A stretch of 64,000 nt of DNA from Peribacillus deserti (lineage in GTDB: Bacteria; Bacillota; Bacilli; Bacillales; DSM-1321): assembly GCF_016909175.1 (NCBI RefSeq), contig NZ_JAFBFI010000011.1, positions 1-64,000 on the forward strand. The letters are read 5' to 3'. Of the stretch, positions 1 to 9,291 are shown one piece after another. The position numbers and the translations under genes are program-made. A model generated the notes under the pieces. That model was given only the letters and a program-made list of their open reading frames with translations. It searched no databases and was not told the origin of the DNA. The first letter of the stretch is position 1; every line of letters starts with the position of its first letter.

Positions 1-40
1 CTTTTATTATAAACGGGTTTTCTTCCTGATGACATAGAAA

Positions 41-86
41 AACCCGATTAAGGGGCACTTTTAATTTAGTGTCCATTAATCGGGTT
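41..86 (-). terminator. Intrinsic terminator of sodF
   Basis: The 11-bp arms AACCCGATTAA (41-51) and TTAATCGGGTT (76-86) pair, and the stem extends inward with a few mismatches. On the minus strand the hairpin is followed by a short T-run. It lies just beyond the sodF stop codon. Confidence 0.8.
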
Positions 87-113
87 ATAGTTCACCGGAT
101 CCGCTCCTGCTTA

Positions 114-998
114 TTAAAAGGGAGTCCACTGAACCTGCTTCGCCCGGGCCCAGCGGTACTCTACATTCGGCCAATAAACGACCTTCCACCAGTTTTCAAC
201 ATAGTCTGCACGGTTATTTTTATACTGAAGATAATAAGCATGCTCCCACACGTCCAGAACCAGGAGAGGTATGGTATCCCATTGTGTTAGATTCATATGA
301 AACTCAGATTGCAGGATTTCTAACTTTCTAGACCGTGACGACCAGACGAGCAGTGCCCATCCGACTCCCTCTACTTGTTTAGCCGCTTCGCTGAAATGCT
401 TCTTAAACGAGTCATATGATCCAAAATCTTTTTCTATTTGACGCAGCAGGGCTCCGGTAGGTTTGCCTCCGCCCTTAGGATTCATAATGCCCCAGAAAAT
501 TGTATGAAGATAGTGGCCTGACCCGTGAAAGGCAGCTTCTTTTTCCCAGTGCTTAAGCAGGGAGAAATCATTCGACGACCTAGCCTTTTCCATCATCAGC
601 TCTGCCTTATTCAACCCATCCACATATGCTTTGTGATGTTTGTCATGATGCAGCCGCATAATTTCCTCGCTGATTACGGGCTCAAGTGAGTTATAGGCAT
701 ATGGCAGAGGAGGCAGCTTATGCTGTCCGATTGGAACAGAAACAGCCCTCCATCCTTCTTTTCCTTTATGAGTCTGTGCCGCTTTTAATCTAACAGAAAG
801 CATATCCGCTCTTCGTTGAAGTTCTTGAATTTCTTCCTCAATAGGTTCAGACGATTCAAGTCTTATTGCCAATTCTTTCACGTTATTGGCTAAGTCATAA
901 ACTGCCGGGTCTGATATAACTGCTCTGCCTGCTTCACTGTCAAAAATGGCTTTGATCCACAGAGATACTTCCGCAGCGTATTGTGAGAAATGAGACAT
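114..998 (-). CDS. sodF: Superoxide dismutase (Fe/Mn family) with N-terminal extension
   Basis: Converts superoxide to oxygen and hydrogen peroxide. The 294-residue product is about 90 residues longer at its N terminus than ordinary Mn/Fe dismutases. The catalytic fold begins near residue 95 with LPPLPYAY. Metal-ligand motifs are visible: the His-rich segment LHHDKHHKAYV (first ligand near residue 117), FHGSGHYLH, and the C-terminal D-x-W-E-H motif (LDVWEHAYYL). The extension is charged and predicted helical, as in the SodF branch of Bacillus. The ATG at 998 follows GGAGG at good spacing. The gene is monocistronic, ending at its own terminator (41-86). Metal preference cannot be told from sequence alone. 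Confidence 0.9.
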   Translation of the reverse strand: MSHFSQYAAEVSLWIKAIFDSEAGRAVISDPAVYDLANNVKELAIRLESSEPIEEEIQELQRRADMLSVRLKAAQTHKGKEGWRAVSVPIGQHKLPPLPYAYNSLEPVISEEIMRLHHDKHHKAYVDGLNKAELMMEKARSSNDFSLLKHWEKEAAFHGSGHYLHTIFWGIMNPKGGGKPTGALLRQIEKDFGSYDSFKKHFSEAAKQVEGVGWALLVWSSRSRKLEILQSEFHMNLTQWDTIPLLVLDVWEHAYYLQYKNNRADYVENWWKVVYWPNVEYRWARAKQVQWTPF

Positions 999-1237
999 TT
1001 CCGTACACCTCCATTAATAATCGTATGAGAGGAAAGTGCCGGGTTATGCTGATAAAGACACAAAAAGAGCTTCCCAAATGGATAGGAAAGCTCTTTGTAC
1101 ACTTAAATTTTCCTTTTTCTTACACTATACAGACGCCCTCTCAGGCAATTAAAGTTTAGTTATTCTGGCAGAAGCGAAATTTCACAATGCATATGTAATC
1201 CAGGCGAAAACTGTCATTTTAAATTAACTGCTCAAGC

Positions 1238-1726
1238 TTAATTAGATTGAATCATTTTTGTCCGGTAATCAGTTTCGTAGAATTCCAGCTCTTCTCTGAC
1301 TGACTGAAATCCTGATTCAAGGGTTTTCATCAATGCCGTTATGCTTCCTGGTGCTTCTCCCCTTAACTTTATTGAATTTCTACCCGTATAGGCCGAACGG
1401 CTGTCTTCATACCATGAGTCCGTTTTTGGGGAAAAAAATTCTTCAATCACCTGATGATACACTTTATAGAGAATCTTTTCAGCGGCAACTTTATGGAAAA
1501 CATCATTATTAAGTACAATTTTACAGGCTTCTAAATTTTCTTCACTATATACGGCTAATTTCCGAATATTCGAGAGCAAGCTCTTATAATAGAATTCATC
1601 TCCGCTTTTTTCCGCCTGAAGAGTACGAAGAGTTACAGAATTAAGAAAATCCTCGATATGATGTACCGTCGACTCTAGAAACCTCTTAACATCTTCCATC
1701 TGGTTTTGAATAATTGTATTTGCCAT
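1238..1726 (-). CDS. ypuI: YpuI-like protein (DUF3907)
   Basis: 162-residue soluble protein that I recognise as the Bacillus YpuI family; no biochemical function is known to me. The sequence is mainly helical (for example VKRFLESTVHHIEDFLN). An upstream in-frame TTG would add six residues, but the GGAGG lies inside that extension and sits 9 bases before the ATG at 1726, so 1726 is chosen. In B. subtilis ypuI directly follows scpB. Here an extra gene (1886-2308) lies between them, and the position downstream of scpA-scpB supports the name. Confidence 0.75.
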   Translation of the reverse strand: MANTIIQNQMEDVKRFLESTVHHIEDFLNSVTLRTLQAEKSGDEFYYKSLLSNIRKLAVYSEENLEACKIVLNNDVFHKVAAEKILYKVYHQVIEEFFSPKTDSWYEDSRSAYTGRNSIKLRGEAPGSITALMKTLESGFQSVREELEFYETDYRTKMIQSN

Positions 1727-1885
1727 TCGTGTTTTCCTCCTCAAAAAATTGACACTAATTATACGGAGCCAGCTGTTTATTGCCTCCGGACTGCTAGAAT
1801 ACAGGTGGACAGGCCCTTATGACACCCTCTCTTAAGGCAGCAGAACGCGGCTTTAGAGGTCTGAAACAATCACGGAACTGTATAT

Positions 1886-2308
1886 TTATTTTGTAAAGTT
1901 CTGCGCTATAAATTCCTTTGGGGAATGCAATTCATATCCGTAATTGTTTATTTCTTCAAAAACGGCCGGGAATTTATCAAAGTCCACATCCTTGAACAAA
2001 GAAGCAAAGTCTTTTTCGTTATTCAAATATACCCTTTTTCTTTGACGATACTCAGGATTCTTAATAAGAGAAACAAATCCTACAAGATCCCGAAAAAAAA
2101 TCTCCCGCCCCCCTGCAGTAAAAATCGGATCCCTGGCAAAAGGGGAAATGTTATTCATTCGTTCTTCAAAAAAGCGTAAATAAAGGATTTGAAGGGATTT
2201 TTCTTTTCCATCTTCCTGATAAACAACCTCCGACTTGTTGAAGAAATCTTCGGATGTATTTGGCAATTCTTTCTCTAATTCATACCCCTTACAGCTTTTG
2301 ATCAGCAT
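1886..2308 (-). CDS. Hypothetical protein, unrecognised
   Basis: 140-residue soluble protein with no family I recognise. It is rich in aromatic and acidic residues, has no signal peptide or membrane segment, and shows no evident catalytic motif. A central stretch, RDPIFTAGGREIFFRDLVGF, is the most distinctive. The start at ATG 2308 is preferred because AAGGAG lies 7 bases upstream; a longer frame beginning at 2347 would run into the scpB terminator. It sits between scpB and ypuI, genes that are neighbours in B. subtilis, so it looks like a lineage-specific insertion. Confidence 0.6.
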   Translation of the reverse strand: MLIKSCKGYELEKELPNTSEDFFNKSEVVYQEDGKEKSLQILYLRFFEERMNNISPFARDPIFTAGGREIFFRDLVGFVSLIKNPEYRQRKRVYLNNEKDFASLFKDVDFDKFPAVFEEINNYGYELHSPKEFIAQNFTK

Positions 2309-2343
2309 TTCCTTACTCCTTCCGGCTAGCAGGATAAATAGGT

Positions 2344-2380
2344 GCAAAAAAGGACCCTCCCATATTCTTACGAGAGAGTC
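2344..2380 (-). terminator. Intrinsic terminator of scpA-scpB
   Basis: Inverted repeat GGACCCTC / GAGAGTCC (one mismatch) around an AT-rich loop. On the minus strand the stem is followed by a run of six T, directly after the scpB stop. Confidence 0.7.
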
Positions 2381-2419
2381 CCGGGATATTGTAATTTTAG
2401 CACAATTCTGAAAGTATTG

Positions 2420-2995
2420 TTATACTTCCTTTGACTCCACACTTCCAAAAAATAAATCGGCTTCATCTTCCTCATAATTTTCTTCCGAGTTTTGAAGCTC
2501 TGGTAATTCCTCAATTGTATTTAATCCAAAATAATCTAAGAATTCTTTTGAAGTTCCGTATAAGAAGGCCCTGCCCGTTCCTTCAGCACGGCCTACGTCT
2601 TTAATCAGCCCTTTAGTTACTAAAGTGTGCAGCGGCCTTTCTGTTTTGACACCTCTTATATCTTCAATCTCAGCCCTTGTAATCGGCTGTTTATAAGCGA
2701 TGATAGCCAATGTTTCCAGTGCTGCCTGAGATAACCCTTGAGAGCCCGGGGATTCCACAAGTTTTTTTAATAAATCGGAATGAATCTTTTTGGTAGCAAG
2801 CTGATAAACTCCAGCAAGCTGAATAATATGCAGCCCTCTTTCCTCCGACTTATAGTCTTCATCTAGACTGCCCATAATATTAGCGGCTTCTTCTTCAGTA
2901 ATTTCCATCACTTTAGAAATTTGAAGCAAGGAAAGCCCCTCATCTCCCGCTGCAAAAAGAAGAGCCTCAAGCGCACCTTTATGTTTAACTTCCAA
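2420..2995 (-). CDS. scpB: Segregation and condensation protein B
   Basis: Partner of ScpA and SMC in the bacterial condensin that compacts and segregates origins. The 191-residue product has the two winged-helix domains of the family: the first covers roughly residues 5-75 and the second, with the conserved [19 protein letters not shown], roughly 90-165. An acidic tail follows. The start overlaps the end of scpA by 11 bases, indicating translational coupling. Length matches the family. Confidence 0.95.
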   Translation of the reverse strand: MEVKHKGALEALLFAAGDEGLSLLQISKVMEITEEEAANIMGSLDEDYKSEERGLHIIQLAGVYQLATKKIHSDLLKKLVESPGSQGLSQAALETLAIIAYKQPITRAEIEDIRGVKTERPLHTLVTKGLIKDVGRAEGTGRAFLYGTSKEFLDYFGLNTIEELPELQNSEENYEEDEADLFFGSVESKEV

Positions 2996-3749
2996 GTGTA
3001 TCTACACCTACCTTAGCTGCTACAAATATTTCAGAAAAATTATTTTCCTGTTCCACATGGATATTTTTCTGCTTCATTAATTCAAGCAGGGATAAAAAAG
3101 TAACTACAATGTGTGGTTTCTCAGGGATCGGAAAAAGATCAAAAAAGCTTACTCTTCCCTTTCTTTTATGAAGGAACCCCATTATATCTTTCATTCTGGA
3201 CTCGATTGAAATCTCTTGTTTTTCAATTCTAGCATATACAGGCTTCTGCAATTTTTTTCTTCTAAGAAGTTTCTGAAGGGCTCCCAGCATATCATAAAGA
3301 GACACATCCAGCTCCTGTTTCTCCATTTCGGCCCCTGCCGAGAATTCGGATAAATCACTGGGCGGTTTTGTAAACACAAGCCCGCGGTCCTGCTCCAGCT
3401 GTTTAAACTGGCCGGCAGCATTTTTAAACGATCTGTACTCAAGCAATTTTTCAACAAGCTCATCACGCGGGTCGCTTTCTATATCGTAAGACTCGTCTGC
3501 TTCAAAATTTTGTTCTTCATATTTAGGCAGGAGCATTTGGCTCTTAATAGCCAGAAGTGTCGCTGCCATCACCAGATATTCACTTGCCACATCGAGCTCC
3601 AGCTCTTTCATAGCATGAATATAGTTTAGATATTGATCGGTAATATCCGCGACCGGAATGTCATAAATATCTATTTCAAGTCTATTAATTAAATGCAGCA
3701 GCAAATCTAGAGGCCCTTCAAATGCTTCAGTTTTCACATTATAAATCAT
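2985..3749 (-). CDS. scpA: Segregation and condensation protein A (kleisin)
   Basis: Kleisin subunit that bridges the SMC heads and binds an ScpB dimer. The 254-residue product begins with the signature [19 protein letters not shown] and has the N-terminal helical domain (1-80), a charged linker, and a C-terminal winged helix containing [10 protein letters not shown]. First gene of a two-gene operon with scpB. It is divergent from ypuF across a short promoter region (3750-3977). The arrangement is the same as in B. subtilis. Confidence 0.95.
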   Translation of the reverse strand: MIYNVKTEAFEGPLDLLLHLINRLEIDIYDIPVADITDQYLNYIHAMKELELDVASEYLVMAATLLAIKSQMLLPKYEEQNFEADESYDIESDPRDELVEKLLEYRSFKNAAGQFKQLEQDRGLVFTKPPSDLSEFSAGAEMEKQELDVSLYDMLGALQKLLRRKKLQKPVYARIEKQEISIESRMKDIMGFLHKRKGRVSFFDLFPIPEKPHIVVTFLSLLELMKQKNIHVEQENNFSEIFVAAKVGVDTLGS

Positions 3750-3977
3750 TATATTTCACCAGATTTCTTTAAAATGCATAGATCTATTAGAGGCTATTCA
3801 TAGTATAGAGGATTACATGCTATTGTCCAATATAAAACTAAAAAATAACGCTCTGTTCGGTCATCTTGTTCTTTTTACATGCATAAGGACTCCCAGTTCA
3901 GCGGCAGTATCTATCCTTAGCATCTGTTCATCCATTTTATGCTAAAATAAATGAACATTATTGAAAAGGGGATCGTG

Positions 3978-4499
3978 ATGAGCTGTCCAAACGCTTTTAT
4001 TTCGTATTTACTGGAGTTTCACTGTACTCGTGACTATTTTGAATGCCATGAAATATTAGAGGAGTATTGGAAAGAAGAGCCATCCAACAGGCGAAATCCT
4101 GTATGGGTTGGATTTATCCAGCTTGCCGTCTCACTCTACCATTACCGAAGAAAAAATATGAATGGAGCTGCTAAATCTCTTAGCAAGGCTAGAAGAATCT
4201 TAACGGAAGAAAGAGTTCAAGTGGAAGCACTTGGCATTCACTTTAAAGCTTTACTGCAGTTAATTTCCGAAGTGGAAAATGATATGCAAAATGGTAAAGA
4301 ATATAAAAGCATATCTCTTCCCCTTAAAGATCCGCTGTTAGATCGGTGCCAGCGTGAAAGTAAAGAAAGAAAACTCTGCTGGATAAGCTCTAGTGATTTA
4401 ACCGATTTTCATTTAATTAATAGACATAAAACCCGCGACCGGTCTGAAGTAATTGAGGAACGTGCTAAACAGCTCCTGAACAGGCGCGCACAGAACTAA
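3978..4499 (+). CDS. ypuF: DUF309 protein YpuF
   Basis: 173-residue DUF309 protein of unknown function. The family signature YFECHEILEEYWKEE lies near the N terminus, followed by the helical WVGFIQLAVSLYHYRRKN. I chose ATG 3978 because AAGGGG sits 7 bases upstream; an in-frame ATG at 3951 lacks a ribosome site and lies almost on the likely promoter -10. It is divergent from scpA, as in B. subtilis. Confidence 0.8.
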   Translation: MSCPNAFISYLLEFHCTRDYFECHEILEEYWKEEPSNRRNPVWVGFIQLAVSLYHYRRKNMNGAAKSLSKARRILTEERVQVEALGIHFKALLQLISEVENDMQNGKEYKSISLPLKDPLLDRCQRESKERKLCWISSSDLTDFHLINRHKTRDRSEVIEERAKQLLNRRAQN

Positions 4500-4532
4500 A
4501 GACGCAGGAAGGGACAATAACTGCTCATAAGT

Positions 4533-4570
4533 AAAGTATCCCTGTCCTATAAATGAGACAGGGATACTTT
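4533..4570. terminator. Bidirectional terminator between ypuF and ribT
   Basis: Fourteen-base arms AAAGTATCCCTGTC (4533-4546) and GACAGGGATACTTT (4557-4570) flank a 10-base loop. There is a T-run on the plus side and an A-run on the left, so it can serve both convergent genes. Confidence 0.85.
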
Positions 4571-4609
4571 TATTTAGGCCAACTTAATTCAGGGTCATAC
4601 GAACAACGA

Positions 4610-5005
<396 letters not shown>

Positions 5006-5254
5006 TTATTATCTAATTTCTTCCCAACTCGTAATAATCATACAAAAATTAAAAATCTTATTCAACATTTTCTTGTTTTTTAGAATTTTACTTATACTTC
5101 TTATTTGAACAAACTGACCAAAGAGCAGTGCATTTTTTATATTTTGCTTTCCGCTTTTTGAAAAAAGTGATAGTCTACTATAAAATGTGATTTAGATGTT
5201 TTCGGTGAATCATTTATAGGGATTGATCCGTCTAACAGTATAAGGAGGTTTACT

Positions 5255-6130
5255 ATGAAGATAAAAAAATTAAAATGGTGGGCTGTCATCTTTCTGTCAC
5301 TGATTGCCCTTTTACCCTTAAAAGCGTATGCCGATGCTGCCCCTGGAGATAAGATTATTACACTTGGTGAAAACCTGACTGAAGAGCAGAAAAATATGCT
5401 GCTTGCTGAATTCAATGCTCAAAAGGATGTTGAAATCGTCACGGTATCCAATCAAGAAGAACATAAATATTTAGGAAAATATATCTCACCTCGATTAATC
5501 GGCTCCCGGGCCCTGTCTTCTTCTGCCATTACATCGGGCAAACAAGGATCAGGCTTGACCGTTGATACGAAAAACATTACCTGGGTTACCAAAGAAATGT
5601 ACATCAATGCTCTCGCAACTGCAGGTGTTAAAGATGCAGAAATCCAGGTAAGTGCTCCATTTGCCGTATCCGGTACAGCAGCTTTAACAGGTCTTATTAA
5701 AGCCTATGAAATAACAGCAGACAAAACGATTCCTGAAGATATCAAGCAGGCTGCCAACGAAGAAATGGTAAAGACCGCTACCTTGGGCGACCAGGTCGGC
5801 AAGGATAAGGCAGCGGCCTTAATGACCAAAATAAAAGAAGAAATGGCTAAAAACCCGCCGCAAAACGAAGAAGATATACGGACCATCATTGAACAGGCTG
5901 CCCAGGATCTTAGCATAAATCTTACTGACCAGCAGATTCAAAGCTTATTAGATCTCTTCCAGAAACTAAAGGATCTAAACATTGACTGGAAAGGCGTCGG
6001 CGAGGAGTTAGGAAAAGCAAAGGAAGCAGTTTCTAACTACTTGCAATCTGAGGAAGGACAGACTTTCTTAGAAAAACTCAAACAGTTTTTTATTAGTTTA
6101 ATAGACGCTATTAAATCACTATTTGCTTAA
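5255..6130 (+). CDS. ypuA: Secreted DUF1002 protein YpuA
   Basis: 291-residue exported protein. It has a classic signal peptide: the basic MKIKKLKWW, a hydrophobic core LSLIALLPL, and likely cleavage after AYA or ADA near residue 27. The mature part is the DUF1002 domain, rich in alanine and helix-forming residues. Its function is unknown; in B. subtilis ypuA is a cell-envelope-stress gene. AAGGAGG precedes ATG 5255. The transcript ends at the hairpin at 6132-6156. Confidence 0.85.
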   Translation: MKIKKLKWWAVIFLSLIALLPLKAYADAAPGDKIITLGENLTEEQKNMLLAEFNAQKDVEIVTVSNQEEHKYLGKYISPRLIGSRALSSSAITSGKQGSGLTVDTKNITWVTKEMYINALATAGVKDAEIQVSAPFAVSGTAALTGLIKAYEITADKTIPEDIKQAANEEMVKTATLGDQVGKDKAAALMTKIKEEMAKNPPQNEEDIRTIIEQAAQDLSINLTDQQIQSLLDLFQKLKDLNIDWKGVGEELGKAKEAVSNYLQSEEGQTFLEKLKQFFISLIDAIKSLFA

Positions 6131-6131
6131 G

Positions 6132-6156
6132 AAAGCGGCCGTTTTGGCCGCTTTTA
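6132..6156 (+). terminator. Intrinsic terminator of ypuA
   Basis: AAGCGGCC / GGCCGCTT hairpin with loop GTTTT, followed by TTATT; it directly follows the ypuA stop. Confidence 0.8.
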
Positions 6157-6271
6157 TTATCTTTGATTCGAACGGCATTCGGTCTTTCCACAACAATATG
6201 TTGTTTTTACCCAGCAGGTTCTTTTAGAAATCTGCAGAGGAAACGAGCCGGTAAAAATATTTTTATGGAAA

Positions 6272-6383
6272 ATCCCTATAAAAAGCTGAAATCCCCGTAA
6301 ATTCTTGAAAGTCCCCATAATTTTGATTTACCCCTCGTAAGTTTCTAAATGCCCTCATAAAATATCAAATATCCCCCGTAAAC
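6272..6383 (+). repeat. Degenerate 20-bp-period array, type A (CCCC-R-TAAA)
   Basis: Six copies of a motif like CCCCGTAAA or CCCTCATAA begin at 6274, 6293, 6313, 6332, 6352 and 6373. Four consecutive TAA ends fall at 6300, 6320, 6340 and 6360. The linkers are AT-rich and not conserved. The array lies about 120 bases past the ypuA terminator in the ypuA-sense orientation. The rest of the 6157-6586 gap shows no gene. Confidence 0.8.
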
Positions 6384-6586
6384 GGGAGGACCTCCAAAAG
6401 AAATGACAGAATCATATAAAACATTAAATATGGAGCATAAAAGCACTGCTAAATTATTATTTTTACTTTAACAACATGCTTTATTATGCTCTGTTTGCTA
6501 GCCACTGTGTTAACAGTACACAGCCCTTTCGCAACAAGCGGTTTTACCAAAATAGGAGGTATATATTTCTAGCCTTCAAAAAAAAA

Positions 6587-6629
6587 GAGCCAATCAGTTC
6601 GCGCTGGCATTCCAGAAGCTGATTGGCTC
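6587..6629 (-). terminator. Intrinsic terminator of lysA
   Basis: GAGCCAATCAG (6587-6597) pairs with CTGATTGGCTC (6619-6629), with a second small hairpin inside. On the minus strand a long T-run follows. Confidence 0.85.
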
Positions 6630-6639
6630 TTGACTATTC

Positions 6640-7959
6640 TTATTTCGCTACTTTTTGCTTTAGAGGCTTGTCATGCTTGATTAAATCTTCAAGAGATTCA
6701 CGCTCAATAACAAGCTGTTCTTCACCATTTTCTACAAAAACAACGGCAGGCCTTGGAATTCTGTTATAATTATTGGCCATTGAATATCCATAAGCTCCTG
6801 TACAGAAGACTGCTAGAATTTCTCCCCGCTCTGCTTTTGGAAGAGGCAGATCCCAAATCAGCATATCTCCGCTTTCACAGCATTTGCCGGCAATGGAAAC
6901 CGTTTCTTCCGGTTTATCAAGCGGCCTGTTGGCAATAACCGCTTCATATTTTGCGTCGTATAGGGCCGGGCGGATATTGTCGCTCATGCCTCCATCAATG
7001 GCCAGGTATTTGCGGATATTCGGTACTTCTTTGACCGACCCAAGCTGATATAAAGTAGTACCTGCATCGCCAACAAGCGAGCGTCCAGGTTCAATCCAAA
7101 TTTCAGGCATATTTAGTTCTGAACCCTCAATTTGTTCCTTAACTTCAGCCACAATTTTCTCTACATATACAGAGGCTGGAAGCGGATCGTCTTCCTCTGT
7201 GTACCTGATCCCGAATCCGCCGCCTAAATTCAGCACTTTAGGCTGGAAATTTAATTCTTTATGCCATTTTTTCATCTGCTCAATAATTTTTCTTGCTGCC
7301 AGAATAAAACCTGTAGTTTCAAAGATTTGAGATCCTATATGGCAGTGTATGCCCAGTACATCATAACGGTCTGACTGCAGGCTGTGCATAAGAGCTTCTT
7401 CGGCCTGTCCATTCATTAAGTCAAAGCCAAACTTTGAATCTTCCTGTCCCGTAAGAATATAGTCATGAGTGTGGGCCTCAATTCCGGGTGTTACTCTGAG
7501 TAAAATCTTTGCTTTTTTGTCCAGATCTCTACAAATCTCTTCCAGCAGATAAAGCTCAGAGAAATTATCCACGACAATGCAGCCAATGTCTTCTCTTAGT
7601 GCCATTTTTATTTCTTCTTCACTTTTATTATTCCCATGAAAATGGATGCGTTCCCTCGGGAAACCTGCTGCAATCGCTGTATACAGTTCCCCTGCTGAAA
7701 CTACATCCAAGGAAAGGCCTTCTTCTTCAACCAGCTGAATAATAGCTACTGAAGAGAATGCTTTACTTGCATAGGCAACCTGAGAAGAAACCCCCATTTT
7801 ATCAAACGTCTCTTTGAAGCCTCTTGCTCTTTCACGGATAAGCGCTACATCATATACATAAAGAGGAGAACCGTATTTCGATACTAAATGTAATGTGTCC
7901 ACTCCGCCGATTTCTAATGAATTATTTTCATTTACTCTGCTTGTACCGTAGTAATACAT
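6640..7959 (-). CDS. lysA: Diaminopimelate decarboxylase
   Basis: Last step of lysine synthesis: PLP-dependent decarboxylation of meso-diaminopimelate. The 439-residue length is typical. The PLP lysine is K66 in VAYASKAFSS. Other motifs are the HCHIG-type segment (GIHCHIGSQI), phosphate-binding GGGFG, substrate motif EPGRSLVG, the cysteine motif CCESGD and the C-terminal GAYGYSM. It lies downstream of the spoVA genes, as in B. subtilis, but a terminator (8014-8050) separates them. I see no lysine riboswitch upstream. Confidence 0.95.
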   Translation of the reverse strand: MYYYGTSRVNENNSLEIGGVDTLHLVSKYGSPLYVYDVALIRERARGFKETFDKMGVSSQVAYASKAFSSVAIIQLVEEEGLSLDVVSAGELYTAIAAGFPRERIHFHGNNKSEEEIKMALREDIGCIVVDNFSELYLLEEICRDLDKKAKILLRVTPGIEAHTHDYILTGQEDSKFGFDLMNGQAEEALMHSLQSDRYDVLGIHCHIGSQIFETTGFILAARKIIEQMKKWHKELNFQPKVLNLGGGFGIRYTEEDDPLPASVYVEKIVAEVKEQIEGSELNMPEIWIEPGRSLVGDAGTTLYQLGSVKEVPNIRKYLAIDGGMSDNIRPALYDAKYEAVIANRPLDKPEETVSIAGKCCESGDMLIWDLPLPKAERGEILAVFCTGAYGYSMANNYNRIPRPAVVFVENGEEQLVIERESLEDLIKHDKPLKQKVAK

Positions 7960-8013
7960 TATTTTCTCTTCCCTTCTGTGCTCTTCGAGGCTTACTACTC
8001 CCTATTTAAAAAA

Positions 8014-8050
8014 GGATCAGGCCCATTCTATATATAAGGGAGCCAGACCC
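8014..8050 (-). terminator. Intrinsic terminator of the spoVA operon
   Basis: An imperfect stem pairs GGATCAGGCCC with GGGAGCCAGACCC. On the minus strand it is followed by seven T. It separates spoVAEa from lysA. Confidence 0.65.
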
Positions 8051-8206
8051 TTTTTCTTTATCATATCCTTGTACAAAAAATAAGGTTCCAAAAAAAAACG
8101 AACTCTTAACAATGGTACTCTATATTTCATTTGCTTTAATTCACTAAATTATTAAACCTAAATTAACACAATATTCCCCTTTCATCAAGACAAAAAGTCC
8201 TTAAAA

Positions 8207-8830
8207 CTATATCTCTGAGAAATCATCCATATTTTCTTCAATATATGGTGTGTTATATTGTTCATTATTAAATCCGCTTCTTTCAAGAATAAGCTCCACT
8301 GCTTTTCGCGTGATTGGCGCCCCAATATCTGCCGAATCTTTTCCAGCCATTTTCCCGATGTCGCCAACTCCCACTACGAGAGGAATATGAAGCTGATCAA
8401 TACAATAAACAGTATCTCCATGAAGTCTTCCAATTTCTAACTCCGGCACCCCATTTTTGTCTACACCATAAGGAGTTAACTTTCCTTCTCTATCAATGGA
8501 AAGATCCACCCTTGTCCATTCATTTTGTCTTGTATTCGATGCAACAGCAATTAATCCCAGTACCTCGATGTCTTTATGGGAAGCGATATACTTCATCGCG
8601 GTTTCCCCAGAGCCTTCACCGATAAGTCCGCTGTCATCGAACATAACTAAAACAGGATCATACGGGGCCATTTTGATCAAATTGAGCACATCCGGTCCTG
8701 TTAATAGCGTTGGATTTCCATATGACAAAGAGATGCATCTGCCGCCAACCTCGCTTGCCACTCGTTCCACAGCACGTTTTGCGTACTCATCTCCGTCCGT
8801 TATGATGATGATTTTACGTTTTTCTGACAT
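8207..8830 (-). CDS. spoVAEA: Stage V sporulation protein AEa
   Basis: 207-residue soluble SpoVA-operon protein, made in the forespore. Family hallmarks are visible: the N-terminal [16 protein letters not shown], the central [16 protein letters not shown], and the conserved VGDIGKMAG. Its role in dipicolinic acid uptake or germination is poorly defined. In B. subtilis spoVAC, spoVAD and spoVAEb lie between spoVAB and this gene, and spoVAF follows it. Here it comes only 38 bases after spoVAB and spoVAF is missing. Confidence 0.9.
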   Translation of the reverse strand: MSEKRKIIIITDGDEYAKRAVERVASEVGGRCISLSYGNPTLLTGPDVLNLIKMAPYDPVLVMFDDSGLIGEGSGETAMKYIASHKDIEVLGLIAVASNTRQNEWTRVDLSIDREGKLTPYGVDKNGVPELEIGRLHGDTVYCIDQLHIPLVVGVGDIGKMAGKDSADIGAPITRKAVELILERSGFNNEQYNTPYIEENMDDFSEI

Positions 8831-8868
8831 TGGAAGTTTCCTTTCTGTTTTGGGAGAATGCCTAATAA

Positions 8869-9291
8869 CTATAAATCAACGAAAAAGATCCATTGAAATA
8901 ACGAACCAATAACTTTGCCAAGTACAATTGCCATCATCAGCACTACAATTTTTTCCTGGACTCCAATTCGTTTTGATAAAATGGGAAGCACATTTAAGAC
9001 CTCAGTCAGGGCCGCTGCGAGCATACCGTTGAATATCCCGCTGGCAAGGCCGATTGGAATTAAGATAAGGGATGGCAGATAAAAGATCGTATCTGCGAGG
9101 CTGACCCATCCGCCTAAAATAGCGCCGAGAACAACAGCCCATTCATAATGCCTGATTCTGTTTATCGTTTTGGTCAGCTGCGTTAATCGCGGTACAATCC
9201 CCAGAACCGTTAAAAATGCTACAAATCCAGAACCCACTGCTAAACCGCCCGCCAACCCTGCCACCATGACACAAAGAATTTTAATGATCAT
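8869..9291 (-). CDS. spoVAB: Stage V sporulation protein AB
   Basis: 140-residue integral membrane protein with about four hydrophobic segments (near 5-25, 50-70, 72-95 and 112-135). It is required in B. subtilis for dipicolinic acid movement into the forespore. The start overlaps the 3' end of spoVAA by 11 bases, so the two are translationally coupled. The next gene downstream is spoVAEa rather than the expected spoVAC. Confidence 0.9.
   Translation of the reverse strand: MIIKILCVMVAGLAGGLAVGSGFVAFLTVLGIVPRLTQLTKTINRIRHYEWAVVLGAILGGWVSLADTIFYLPSLILIPIGLASGIFNGMLAAALTEVLNVLPILSKRIGVQEKIVVLMMAIVLGKVIGSLFQWIFFVDL

Noticed and set aside
890-1102. 70-codon frame overlapping the sodF 5' end
   Set aside because: It overlaps the well-supported sodF start in another frame and has no recognisable product.
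7960-8206. A lysine riboswitch upstream of lysA
   Set aside because: No L-box motifs or long stem array could be seen; only the spoVA terminator is present.
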